DNA of 64,000 nucleotides from Channa striata. Its lineage: Eukaryota; Chordata; Actinopteri; Anabantiformes; Channidae. Below the pieces are notes generated by a model. It was not told the origin of the DNA, did no database searches, and saw nothing but the letters and a program-made list of their open reading frames with translations. Both the position numbers and the translations under genes were made by a program. The stretch lies in contig CM065185.1 of NCBI GenBank assembly GCA_033026295.1, positions 6,200,001 to 6,264,000 of the forward strand. The letters run 5' to 3'. Positions 47,301-60,400 of this stretch are shown here, piece after piece. The stretch's first letter is position 1; each line of letters opens with the position of its first letter.

Positions 47301-50300
47301 TGTTAAGGGAGGTGTAAACTGTTGCACCAATACGGTTTTTGTTATTTTACTACTTTTTTATACGCTTCATGATTATTTTTGTTACTTCTCTTGAAAAATT
47401 GCATTTTTACTATTTATCTGTGCTTTATTATTATGTTAGTTTAGGGTAAAGTTTGGAATTTTTTAATCACATTTTTGTCACTTGTTTTCATCAAAAAATA
47501 CAGAAAAGTTTCCACTTTATTTTCAGCAAAACAAGAGATCAGTTAACAAATTAATAGTTTCAGCTCTAAAATACTGCAGGTCTTTACAGATACTGAAAAT
47601 GAAACTGCTCCACACCAGGGTTCACACCTACAGTAAAAACATTTTTGTTCAAAATTTTAAATGCAGCAAGGGCGTAAACACTAACATAAAAAGTAAAAAT
47701 AGAAATATGTGAGAAGCGTCAATGACTCGTGTCAGACGACTTAGCAATTTTATCAATAACTTATTTGCAGTTTTCCATTATACACGCTGGTGTGTAAATG
47801 ATTAGGTCAGATTAAAAACATTAAGTCGTTTTATGTCTGCAGACAACAAAGAAAAATCTAGTGGCCATTTTTATTAATACTGTACCTCTGACTTTTCCCC
47901 ACAGTTAAAATGTCCGTGTCAGACTAATGTATGAATGACTGGTTTCATGTTTTAAATTGTTACAACAAACTGGTTGAATGAACTTACCAAATACTGTACA
48001 ACTACCAATGGCACCTTGGAGTACATTTTGTCATATTATAATCCGAAAACGTCCTTTTGTTTTTCTGCAAATAATCACCACATTTATCCTCCTTTTAAGA
48101 AATATGACATTCTTTCATGCCATTGCACAGCTTCAACATGACTCATGGAATTCTCTCCAATCACATGCAACCTTCGCTTTTTCCCTGTTATGTTTGTCTC
48201 CATCATCCTGTGGCAGTTTCATTTAATATAAAGCGTCATTTCGTCAGTGGTGATGAGCGATCTGCAGGGTTGCACCGGTGAAAAAAGTCAAGTGTGTGGG
48301 AAAAGGTGCAGTTGTTTGGTTCAGATGTTTGATCACTGCCTAGATACATTTTCTAATATTAGAACATTTCCTTGATTTGCCCGGCTTCTCTGCTGACTGG
48401 GGAGCACATGGCCAGAGCTGCAGCCAATCACAGCGCAGGATTAGCTTTCCCTCTCTCTAGCAACAGTGAGTTACTTGCTGCCTATTCATTAATTATTTTC
48501 CTGTGGTCTCCCTCAGCCGTTTGGACTCTGCTGATAGCAAAGTGCTCCGTTTCTCAGTCTTACTCTTTTTATTTTGACAGCCTTTGTCGCTTTCTGCTGT
48601 GACTGAATAAAAAGTCGGTAAAAAAAAGGATGGATCCAGTGACACTGAGCTCACCAGCTGCTGCTCCTGCCCTGAACTGTGAGCTACTACAACACTATCA
48701 GACCAGGACTGTAACAGAGACAGCTCTTTTCTCATCTCATGTGACTTTTTCTGCTCTGGAACTAAATAATAAGAAAGGATTACCCACGAAGTGCTCTCAC
48801 TGTACACCGCTTTTTCTTCTGCTCCATCTTTGTCTTGTTTTTGACTCTTTTCTACAGCAGTACTTGGACTATAAACAAATACAACATGGCAACTGGAAAA
48901 ACGACTGGACTTTTTCGCTGGCTGAGGATGGGGGGGTGTCAGTTAGGGGCAGAACTCTGTGTCTGTTTGGGGGGGCGAAAAGCAGGTGGAGAGAGGAGGG
49001 AGGGGGATTTAGGGTTTGGAGGCGGGGGGTGGGGGGGTGTATGGTGGTGTGAGGATTGCGGGCTGTGGTTGGGTATGCCAGTGCCACGTGTCTAGCCTGG
49101 CACCTCTTGCTTCTCAACTCGAAGGATGTTGGACTGAGAGTCTGTCTGAGCCTCTCCGGCTTTTCTCTGAACCAAAAGTGGGGTGAGTGTTGCACTCTGC
49201 TGCATCCTGTTGTCATGCTAACTCTTAAATATATATTGTTTTATTTTTCGTTATAAAGATGCTATTCTTGCACACGAAGGATTGCAGTCACTGTGCGTTT
49301 GCTTTCTGAATGTCATGGAGGGAGAAAGGATAATTCAAATTACGGTACAAAAGCATGCACTTCGGGATTCAAATGTGATGGTTTCGATTTGTATTTTATG
49401 CTTTTCACGTCATTTAAGTCAAGCGTTTACAATGCATCCCTCAAAATATTGTCCATTCAGGAGCGTTTATAAAACGATTGCACAACATCAGGCCTTGCAA
49501 ACCAGGCCTATAGTTATTTGGATTTAGACGTTTTGGGAAATTGCCCCGAATAGCTCCTGACTCCTGGTTTACAAAACCAAAACTTCCATCCACCTTGCTG
49601 TCTCTGTCACCGTCCCTCTATACCTGCTTTATCTCATCACTGACATCCTATCATCCCGTCTAGAGAGGTTAATAGGACGATTGTCCTTGGTTGGTCCGAA
49701 AACCACAGATGTCGTACTTAATCTGAAAACCCTGATCTCTCCCTCTTCCTTGCTCCCTGCTTCATCTACAGTTTATTTGACATTTTGAATGTAAACTTTA
49801 AGCGTTTTTATTTTGTTGCCCCGCTGAAGACATGGTTTTGCTGTATATATTAAAATTTTAGTGTTTTCAACCCTGCCAATTAAGATTTGTTTTTTATATA
49901 AATATCGCGTTCCTGATAGATTTGATTAATTTGGTTGACTAGAACCAATACAGATAAAATCGAGCTATTCAAAATTGTTGTGCTGTTATACGGTAATAAC
50001 TGCACACTTGTGCTTGGCATTTTATTAGGCCTTACGATTATCTTTATCACAGAAGATTCATTGTGAGTCACCAGATTGACCTTTTGATGAATAGAGACAC
50101 CATAATCTGATTAACCACAAGGAGTTTAGTTAAATGCATGGAAAGACTTTCTTTAATGTGTTGTTAATGATATTGTGGCAGTCTTTGACTGCTCATTTGA
50201 CTGTCCATGCAGTATTCACATCTAAACTACACTTTGTACGGTATGATTTAGCTATTTTAACAGATTGAAGCCGAAAATATTTCAGAAGCAACACGGAGCT

Positions 50301-50885
50301 GCCTTTTTTCTCTCTGTTGCAGGGAACTGTTGCAGGAGCTTCTGCATGTTTCAGAAAATTCTGGTTGCCCTACAGTCGTTGTGCAGGTTCCTAATTTACT
50401 GCTCATTCTGCAAACAATTTCTTCGCCATTTTGCATGAATTTGTTTGGATTCCATTATGTGCACACGTTGTTGTATAAGTTCAAGTGACGTTTATTTCAC
50501 AGTAAAACTTCTCGTTCCTGTGGAAACTGTGATGTGTCAGTTAAAGCTGTGAGTGTGTGAGTGTAGAGTGGAGGGAATGGAGGCTCCTGTCCAGGGACCC
50601 AGTCTGCTGTTGGTTATGACGCAGCAACATCATCCGATCTCTCTGTCCTAACCGAAGACTGCACAAATGCATGAAGCTGCCGCAGTTCGCCATTTTCATG
50701 CACCGCTTTTAAGCTTCGTTTCACATAGATACGGGTTGCTTTACTTATGGCTTTTTATCGAATACAGTCAACCTTTATCACAATTAAGATATATTTTTCT
50801 GTTTCAGTTTTTGTTATCGTGATGCTTTTGGACTAATGTCAAATCTTTTCTCGTTTTTCTTCGTTTGGGTTTTAATGTCGTTCAG
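44311..50885. other. Region between the CpG island and the pik3r2 coding exon
   Basis: About 6.6 kb, probably the first intron(s) of pik3r2. No recognised coding exon. From 48400 to 49200 there is a promoter-like stretch: CCAAT (AGCCAATCACAG near 48421), then a GC-rich and very G-rich segment (about 48928-49045), then a strong donor GTGAGT at 49183. This could be a second leader exon. Elsewhere the sequence is AT-rich. Confidence 0.5.
48928..49045 (+). other. G-rich tract with G-quadruplex potential
   Basis: Many runs of three to seven guanines lie close together (for example GGATGGGGGGGTG, GGAGGGAGGGGG, GGCGGGGGGTGGGGGGG). On the plus strand, spacing allows several G-quadruplex folds. Confidence 0.7.
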
Positions 50886-51472
50886 GTTGGTCATGATTTC
50901 TCGCCAGAACATGTGGAAGCCTGAGAAAACCGAAGAGGATTAAAGACCTTCCCACTCCGCCACTCGTCCTCCAATCAGACCACTTTGTTTGACCGTCGAG
51001 AGCCAACGACACAGGGCCCTCGACTGGCAAGGCTTTTACCCGGCTGCTCCAACAGCACCCAGCCAGCAGGTTTTTGCTGCTTGAAAGAGCATGTTGCCTA
51101 CGCTGTCCCTCTGCTCCATCATCTGGCTCAACCGGGGAATCAAGCTGAGGAAAGTGCACCGGTCCACCAACACTGGTCAGGTCTGAAACCGCTGCAGCTG
51201 CAGACATAACAGCAGCAGAACGCTATCTTATCAACCTGAGAAAATGCTTCTAAGCTACGGGTGACTCCCTCTCCTTCCCTTATCCCCCCCACCCCCGCAT
51301 CCCCCCCACGATCCACAGAACTAACACCATCACCAGAATTTAGTGACTCAACAACCATTTTGGTTTCTGTGGAGGATTTCTGTAAAGCAAACGCTGTTGT
51401 TGCAGTGTCACTGTGACTGCACCATCTAATCCTCTGTTTGGTGGCCATTTTGATTTTTGTCTCTCTGACAAA
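50886..51472 (+). promoter_or_regulatory. Probable pik3r2 5' UTR exon portion with upstream ORF
   Basis: A pyrimidine-rich acceptor ending GTCGTTCAG at 50885 would start an exon that runs directly into the coding start at 51473, giving 587 bases of leader. A 16-residue uORF occupies 50893-50943 (MISRQNMWKPEK onward, TAA). The stretch at 51275-51310 is a C-rich tract. The border is inferred from consensus only. Confidence 0.4.
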
Positions 51473-54400
51473 ATGGCGGCGGAAGGTTTCCAGTACCGTG
51501 CCCTGTACGCATTTACCAAGGACCAGGAAGAGGACTTGGATTTGCAGCCTGGAGACCTGCTGACGGTCAGCAAGGCCTCTCTGCTGTCCATAGAGAACTA
51601 CCAGGAGGGTTGCGTGGAGCAGCCTGAGCACCTTGGCTGGCTCCTCGGGTACAACGAGCGCACCAAGCAGAGAGGTGACTTCCCAGGGACTTACGTTGAG
51701 TATGTGGGCCCTGTCAAGATGGCGCTCCCGTCAAGTCAACCCAGGTCCCAGAGACCTCTCCCTGCGGCTCCTAGACCAGAGTCATCTCAAGGTGAGGGCC
51801 TTTGCTTATATGTCGTTTTTTTTTTTTTTAGTTGCGTATCTGCAATTTTGTAACAATGCCGAGGGTGTAACACTGCAAGTTCTAAGGTGACAGTAACATA
51901 ATGTTGCAGGCAGAAAGTCTAACCACCACAAATAATTTCTCAGTATTGCAGCATGGCATTACTATGTTACAATTTGTTGTCATTTTACAGTGAGTTAACC
52001 AAGTCTTCCACAAATTGTTGCAGCTGTTCTGGAAGCAATAAACCTCACATTTTTGTAATTTTTCTGTGTTCCGATTTGTTAGTGTGTGTAAACATGCAGA
52101 AAATACCCAGTTAAAAGCACTAAGCTGAGAATCAGCCATACTAATGCATACTGCCTGTTTGTGAATTTGGATATTTCTGCATCTGTTTCCATCCTCAAAG
52201 GATGTGTGAATTATACAAACTTTAGTTTTTCCTTCGCATAGTGTTTCAACAATAGAATATGAGAAATTTACTTCTCTTATTGTGATATAATTTTGTTATT
52301 GTGAATTTTAGTTTTTGCAGAATGATTTACAGTATGTGCAGAAATTTCCTATTTTACCTTGTTGTTTCCTTATTTGTCTCCTGCTCCTGAAAGAGGACAT
52401 TTTCTACAGACTAATCTTTGTTTCTTTCTGATATGCGCGAAGAAGACATTTTTTTTTAGCATCAAAATTCATTTGGTCAAATGTGCAGCTTACACAAGTG
52501 TATTTTAACTAGATGATTTAACATTTTTGTGCCTTTTCATAAAATGTTTTAATGCCCTCTGATTGCTGTTGATGCTGTTGGTCAGCTGCCTTGGGAGTTT
52601 TGATAGGTGCGCTCACCTTTGGCAGTGACCTCAAGCTGACCCTTTAATCTAGAATTAAAACACGTAATAAGCCTTACTTGTTTGGAAGCACAGCTATCAA
52701 ACTGCCAATCCTTTTACTGACTGAACTCAACCATCGAGGTCTGGCGTTGATTCTGTCTGTGTGGTTCTCTTTACATTTAACATGAAGACTTATCTTCAGC
52801 TCATCTGCACGAGAACGCCTGTCGCTTCTATGCTGTGCCTCGTTATTGACCCTCTCCTCAACTCTTGGTAAAGGATTGCACAGTGGTATTTTTTGTTTAT
52901 CAAAAGATACATTTGTTGATTTGTTTAATAATCTTTTTCTAGAGACTAATGTTTTCATAGGTGTGTTTGTATTTTGTGTAAATGGAGAGTCAAGTGTCAC
53001 TTTTTTAAACTCACAGATAGGTACTCTTTTCTTTCACACGTCTCTTCACTCCCATGACTTTGGGAAAGTCTGATATTTATTCATAATGGTTAGAGCCTGC
53101 TCTCAGCTCCAGCGGCGTCCAAGTCAAACATACACTTGGCAGAGATTGGTCGACCTTAGCAAGCTCAACTTCAAGTAGAAACTTTGATTTGTTACCAAAG
53201 CTCCTCCACTCTCCCAAGATTTCCATCGTTTTCTCCTCATTTGCTCTCCGGTACATTTGGCTTCAGCTAGTTAATTTATTGCTTCCTTGTACGCGATGCC
53301 AGGGAAGGAGGTGCACAGGGTCAAAATAGATAAATAAAACTTTTTAAATCATTCTGCATATTAAAGCATACTTTCCTCTCCTGTCAAAAGCCATATTCTG
53401 TTTAATTTTCTGAATGCTTTTCTTAATGACAGATGGGCTAAGTATCACTCTGAGCACGTAGGCTGTGAACTCTGAATTACCTCGGGTTGGCTATTCATCG
53501 TGGACAACAAAGTACACTGGGCCTCATTCAAATTCATTAGTTGGAATTCATTTCTTAATATTTCTCAAAGAAACTCGTTAAAAAGCGGGGGTATTATAGC
53601 TCCAACAGTAATGTCTCTAGAATTCCTATCAAATGAGATTTCTCCTTGCCAATAATACAATACAAACTTACTGAGGGGGATGTTTTAATGACTTTGAACA
53701 GTCCTTCCTTTTCCAGCAGAGGCAGGCAAGGACAACGGTGTCCTCGTAATTTGACAGACAGTGTGACAAACTAGTTGGGCAGCAGGCGTTTGAGTCTTTG
53801 ATTTGAAGAAGCAGAGACAGGACAACCAAGTGGAACTGTGTGAGAGAGAGAGGGGCAGATACCTTGGCTCACCACCAAACGTACGTTGTAGATTAGAAAT
53901 GGTCAAGCCCAAATTTTACAAATATCATCTTCATTTCCCTAAAGGACCCGAGGCCCTGGTCGTTGTGTGAATAGAGCTATTGTTAGTGTGGCCCATTTAC
54001 TATTCACAGGGAACGTAATATTTGATTTGGACGGCAGGCACCTCGGACTTGTGGTTTAGAAAGTTCACAAAGTTACATGTTTAATTCCAGTTTTCATCTT
54101 TTAACATTTAGTTGAGTCACAGAAGAATTTAGCACTGATTTGTTTGTCTGAACTACAGTATGAAGACACATGTTAGCAGATGGTTTCTGAAGAAACGAGT
54201 CAGTGGTACTGCAAAGCAAGAAAAGGAGGAATACCAGATGAAATAAGGAAGGAAGGATGTCTTTTAATGCTAAACTGTTAACCCTAAAAAAGCTAAAACC
54301 CACATTTTTTATGCAGCTAGGAAGTTATCAGATTTCTGCCCAGGCCTCAAAGCTTTTGAATGTAGGCTGAAATATTGAAGGAATTTTAGTTACATTTATG

Positions 54401-57400
54401 TTTCATGTGGCCAATGGTGCTGAGCAGAATGGCACTTTGGAAACTGGAAATGTATCTAACCTAATTTATAAAAATTTGGGGTTTAGTCAAACATTGGGAT
54501 TTAATATTTTTTGTTGCTGTGACAGCAATACCTTAACTAACTATAAACTTGTCATGCAAATTTGCAATCATAAAATTCTCATCAGAAGCCCAGGTATGTG
54601 TAGACGTTGCCAAAAAAACTCTGGTTTTGTTAGCAGAAATGTTGCTGGTAGCCAGTTTTTTCTTAATCCCTTACCCAGCTTATGGAAACCATTTTCTCAT
54701 TTGCATTTATGAAATCAGGTTACTGCAGAACAACATAACACTGGTGTGCATGTAAAAATGTACCAATGTCTTCAAAGTAGAAGGCAAAATGCTGATTTTT
54801 CTTGTTGGCCAAGAGATGCAAATAGTTCTGCCTTTCATATTTTTGAAGTTAAAGAGTTTGCATTGTTATATTTTATTTTTCGCTGCTGTTTTAGCCAAGT
54901 TTTATAACTGAGCATTAGTTTGAAATAAATCTGATAAATGTATGAACTAAAGTGAATCATGTAATGCTGCGGGTACAGAATCTTTTTAGTACAACTGAAT
55001 GATTGATTATTATTGAATTGTACATAAGATACATTCTGATCATTCCGCAGATACAGAGGCAGAATGTTTCTTGACTTGCAGCAGAGATAATTCTGCAAAC
55101 CCAGAAAGGCTTTTTTCTTCCTTTCTCTCCTCTCCCTGGCCTCACTTTAACTGCCTGCTGAAGTGAACCATGGCTTGGCATTTTTGCAAACTCCTCCCTC
55201 CGTACTCCCTCTGTTGCCCTCCTCCTCTCCTCCTCTCCCTCCCTCCCCCTTTCGAAGCCTCTCTCCCTGATTCACATACACTTCTGATACCGTCTCTGGG
55301 CAGCTATAAACTATGTTAGCAGGACCAGTTCTCAGAAAGGAGAGGCCTCTGTTCACTCTCCTCTCCCTATGCCTTACCAGGAAAACACTTTCAAAGAACC
55401 CGTGGAGGGGGGTGGGCGAGTACGACTGTGACAGTAGAAAAAGAGAATGGGAAAGACACGGAGAGACTGGGAGACGAGTGCTACAGTGTACGCCAAGGCC
55501 ACCCTGTGCAACTGCAAATACAGGAGCCAGCTGTATTTGGTTTCTCCTCTGGCCTATGAATTATTCTCCTGGATTTTAGTAAAATTAGCTTGTTGGATTT
55601 TGCAGAGATTTTGCTGTTTTTCTCAAGCATTTATATAATGCCATAGCAGTAAATGCAAACTCTTTTAGGCATGAAGTTGTCTCCCTGAAATATTGATAGC
55701 AAACCAGACATAGAGTAAAGAACATTTTGTACTGAAAGCAGGTGTGAACGGAAATCTTGACTCCTGTTTATTTCTAAACTATATTTTCAGGAAAACATAT
55801 TTGACTCTAGGGATTTGTCTTCCTGGCAATAATGCTAATAGTAGTAAAAATCGAAAGTTCAGACATCTGTGTCTGTGAGGGAAATGAACACTGTCTTAAT
55901 ATTTAAGACAAGAGTCACAATCTTGAAACAAGTTCACATAAGGCCGACCACGTCCAAATACAGACGTGTTTGTTGCTGTTGAAAACACAAAGTTGTGCGA
56001 AGAATGATCAAGCAGCGTGAGAGATAAGACCGAACCCTCCATACTTACTTACCATGAATGTTGGATTGTTGGTTTATGCAAATTTACAAAAATTGTCAGC
56101 TGCAGCTGCTGTACTTTAAAATGTATGGGCTCAGACAGTGTTTGAATCAATTAGGTTGAAGCACATTGACCCTAGTACTTTCAGACTGCAGATAGAAACT
56201 ATGGAAAACACTTACAAGATTGCAAGATTATCACAACTATGTATCATTAAACTCTTTGGTATAACAGGCACCACTAGACAGCACTACATAAAAAAAACAC
56301 TTTATTATACATTTATCACACTTGCTGTATGTCAATGTATATCAAACTGTCACTTTAAATCAATTTATCATGACTGAAAACAAATGATCCCCCTGCCCAT
56401 CAAATAGCATGAACCCAACAGCAACTGTTTTTTTTTTTACATAAATTAACATCTAAGGACAAACATTACAATTTTTGTATTATATTTTCTTTTTTCAGAG
56501 GCTGCCAATGAGGAGTGCACTCTTTCTAATTGTGTCTGACATAATGTTATATGTTATACACATATTTTTTTTACTGTATGCACATTTTTAAAAAAGATAA
56601 CCAGGTTTTGTGGCACATTTCTGCATTGTCTTTCCTCTGGGAAGTTTGTTGACCAGAGTTGTGCAGCAGTCACCTGTGTTTTTCAGAGCTGAAGGGCCTC
56701 ACTTTTACATGTGCAGCCTCTAAGCTTGTTGTGACAGAGGAATGGATAGTGTGTCTGGTCATGATGCATTGCCTGTCTACATAGTTGGGATACAGTGGAG
56801 ACATGTAGCAGTGAATCCCGAGCAGCAGCATGCACACTGTTACACACCATCCGTGAGCCAGGCGCCAACTGGACTTGTCATCGCTGCACACAAGAATTAT
56901 ATGCTTGGAATAAACAGCACAGTTAAAAAATGTTTTGGCAAATTTCAGCCTCAAATTCCACTTGCTGGTAAATGTTTTATTTTTTGCATTTGAGCAAGAG
57001 TGAACCGCTGAGGTGTAATATGGTACAACTATGAAATTAGGGACTGTTGACAAGAGTTAACCCCATATCAAATGACAATGTCTAGTATTTGTAGTGGTGC
57101 ACTCTAGTTTTTTCATTCTCACATATTCACATGTAAGACATTCCCATGTAATCTAAAGTGTTGCAGAGCTGAGGCTAACGTGAGGAGGGTCTCAATTCCT
57201 GAGGTTTAATTGGAGCAGTAAAATCTTATGAAGGAATTCATGCTGTATCTCTGCTCTTGAAGAAGCCTCAGTCTCTGACACAGAGCTCTGGGAGGCAGCA
57301 GAGCCAGCTATGTATTACATAAGCATACTGATGCAGAAGATACCGAGCAAATATTTTGCTTCACATGGGATTGCTTCATCCAGCCTGCTTTTGCCTGTCT

Positions 57401-60400
57401 GCTGCTTGCCTTGGACTGAGTGAGCAAGCCAGTGCAAACACACAGAGACAGGATCTGCAACATTCATCATACCTTCGCACTTTTAGCTTCATGTTTAGAT
57501 AGCAAGTGTTTTACCTCTAATAAAGTTGTTCTTAATATAATGACTTCAAAGTTTCTCACAGCCAAGAGATTGTGCCTTAAAAACATCTCTTATAGTGAAT
57601 GCAAGCAATAACAAGACTTTTTAATACACCAGAACTCACTTTTTAAAGGGCAAGAGGGCAAATCTGCACTCCCTGTCACAATTTTCTCTCTTTATCTCTC
57701 GCTCCTTCTCTTCATGTTTCTCCCATTGGCTGAGTCTTGGGGCATGTTAAGACAGATGCCTGTCTTCCAGTGTGCACTCTGCCAAGGAAGTGGTTTTAAT
57801 TGACTAACAACTTGCTCTTATTTTTTCTCTCCCTCTCGCTGCCTTCTCTTATTTTCCATACCATTCCAAAATTTTGAGGGCTGGGCTGCAGCTGTTTTAG
57901 CAGCAAAATGAAAAAAGGAGCCATTCTTTCTGCAACATTTGGTTTGCACTGAGTAGAAAAGAGAATTGCACAATAAAATAAAATGTTTTTCTATGTTTTA
58001 TGTAGAAATAAGAATTGCAGAGCAATTTATAGTCATCCCTTCTACTAATTTCTCTGTTTCTTGAGATTAATCTGTTTTATTGCTTGCAGGACATAAATTG
58101 GTCTTTAAAAATTTGTGAACAGTCCTAAAACTAGATAAATTGAACCTTATTTAAACAAACAAGTCAAAAACAATATGCTTATTTTTATATTGATATATTT
58201 ATTTAAAAACTATCCAATCAAATAATTTTTAGGTGTTATTTGAACCTCTACAATTATTCATTCATTTAAATGGAAATTTGAGTCAAGCCTGGAAACACTA
58301 CATTATTTAAATAAAAGAAATCTGAGTCACTTACTATCTACTATCACAGTCTGGTCTTGAAGACACAGGTTTGTAAAAGTGTCTCATGGCTCGAACAAAG
58401 GAGACTTCTGAAGACCTTAGAAGAGGAGTTGTTGATGCTCACCAGACTGGAAAGGGTTACAAAGGGGTTTAAAAACGTTTGGAATCCTCCAGTAGACTGC
58501 CAGACAGGTCCTGTGCAAATGGAGAACATTTAACACCATTGTTACCCTCTGCAGGAGTAGTCTGCTTTAGCAGGAAAAACAAAAAGTCAACTAACAAAGA
58601 TCATAATCAGAGAAAGGCACATAATAATAGTCCAAGAGGTCACAAGGAACTCTTGAGTAACCGCTGCGTAATATCAAAGTTCATGAATCCACAGTAATGA
58701 GAACTCTAAATAACAATGGTACATATGGCAGATCTGAAGGAAGAAACCCTGTGTACAGTGTGCCTCAGGCTATGTGAATAAGCTTGAAGACTGTTGGAAA
58801 AATATTCTATGGATGGGAGAGACCAAAGCAGATAATGTTGGCTTGAATGTGTACCATTATTTGTGGTTACGACCACACACTGCTTTAAACAGGAAGTAGA
58901 TTATGCAGGACAACAACCATAAACACATAAGTCCTGAGTTAAAGTTACTCTGTAAAGAGGAATGGGGTAATATCCGTCCAAGTCATTGTGCGGGGCTGAT
59001 AAACAGTTACTGGAAACTTTTAGTTAAAGGTTTTGCACCAGATTTTAGTTTTGGCTGAGTTGGACAAGTTGCATCAGTTAAAGTAAAATGTGACAAAGTG
59101 CAGCTGGTCAGTAAAAATTACCACTACTAGCTGTACATCTCAACAAAGCAGCTCCTACAGTACATGTCAGGTTAGTCAGTGGAAACTCACAGTCATTCGG
59201 ATGCAAACCCAGTTAATAACAGTGTGGAAAATGCTGGGAGGTTTCTAATATGTAGTTGGCTCTTATGTTATTACATCCTGTCTTAGAATATTAAAATCCT
59301 TTTACAGTGTCTAAGTGTGTGAGCAGCCTAACAAAATATGAACGTATTACTCACGCCACTTCCTAGTTTTTTGGGATTTTTTGTCTTTTCCTTCCTCAGC
59401 ATCGCAGCCATGGTGCTGTTTTTGGTCCTAATCTCAGCTTTGGGATGAGACCCAAGACATTGTTGTTAATTTCTTTTACCATGAGCACAGTCTGTTCTTA
59501 TTGTGTCAAACTTACAAGCCTTAACGGCAGCTGTGGTCAGTTGGAACATTGAACCTATAATAGTTTTGCCAATTGGGCAGTGAGATCAGAAAATGCTCTA
59601 ACTTTGCACGGCATTAACAAATGATGTATTTGGATGATAAGCTGGGTCTTGCAATTAACTTGCAGAAAGCTGCAGTGCGCACGGCAGAGACAAACTGTGA
59701 TGAGAGAGGAAAGAGGTGGGGCCTGCCAGCCAAAATGGCCAGCAGGGATAAAGAAGAGGCCAAGGCCTGTGTGTGCACTCACTACAGAACTGGAGACTGC
59801 CAGGCAAAGTTTCCATGGCAGGCATGGAGACAGACAGAGGCAAAGACACAAAGACCGTTGAAAAAAGAGAAAGGGAAAGGGAGCACTTGAATAAAAACAT
59901 AAGTCGATGAGACCAAAATTAAAAAAAGAGAGAAAAGGAACAAGAAAGAAAGTCCAAAAGAGAAAAACGGAGAGACTGAGAACAAGAAGCAGAGCGAGTG
60001 AGAGGGGAAAGGAATGTGCTGATGCTGCGTTTCTTGCCTGAACTCCCCAAATTAATAATCAGCAGCGGTTTAGCCGAGCCGTGCCAGGAACAGGAGCCTA
60101 CTGCCAAGCCCCGGCCAGGCCAGGCCCTCCCTGCTCCCAGTGTTACCCTTGTCCCTCACCCCTACCTCACCCCTCTTCCACCCCCCAGCCCACAGCATTG
60201 CTTCCGGGCAGAATAGGAGGGGCCGCCTGCCTGTCCTGGCTGGGCCGGGCCTGGCACACTGCCACATCGCTTTTGCTTGTTCAGGAGTTTTGATTAAATC
60301 CTTTATTGTGCTCCACTCACGCAAAGAGCTAAGGCGAAATGCCGAGCAGGACGGAGCGGTGGGGAGGAGAGAAAGTGAGAGAGGAGAAAAGAAAAGGGGG

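Noticed and set aside
48630..49052. 140-codon plus-strand ORF (MDPVTLSSPAAAPAL onward)
   Set aside because: No known family; the second half is driven by G-rich low complexity. Kept only as part of a possible leader exon.
51140..51631. 163-codon minus-strand ORF
   Set aside because: It is antisense to the pik3r2 leader and SH3 exon.
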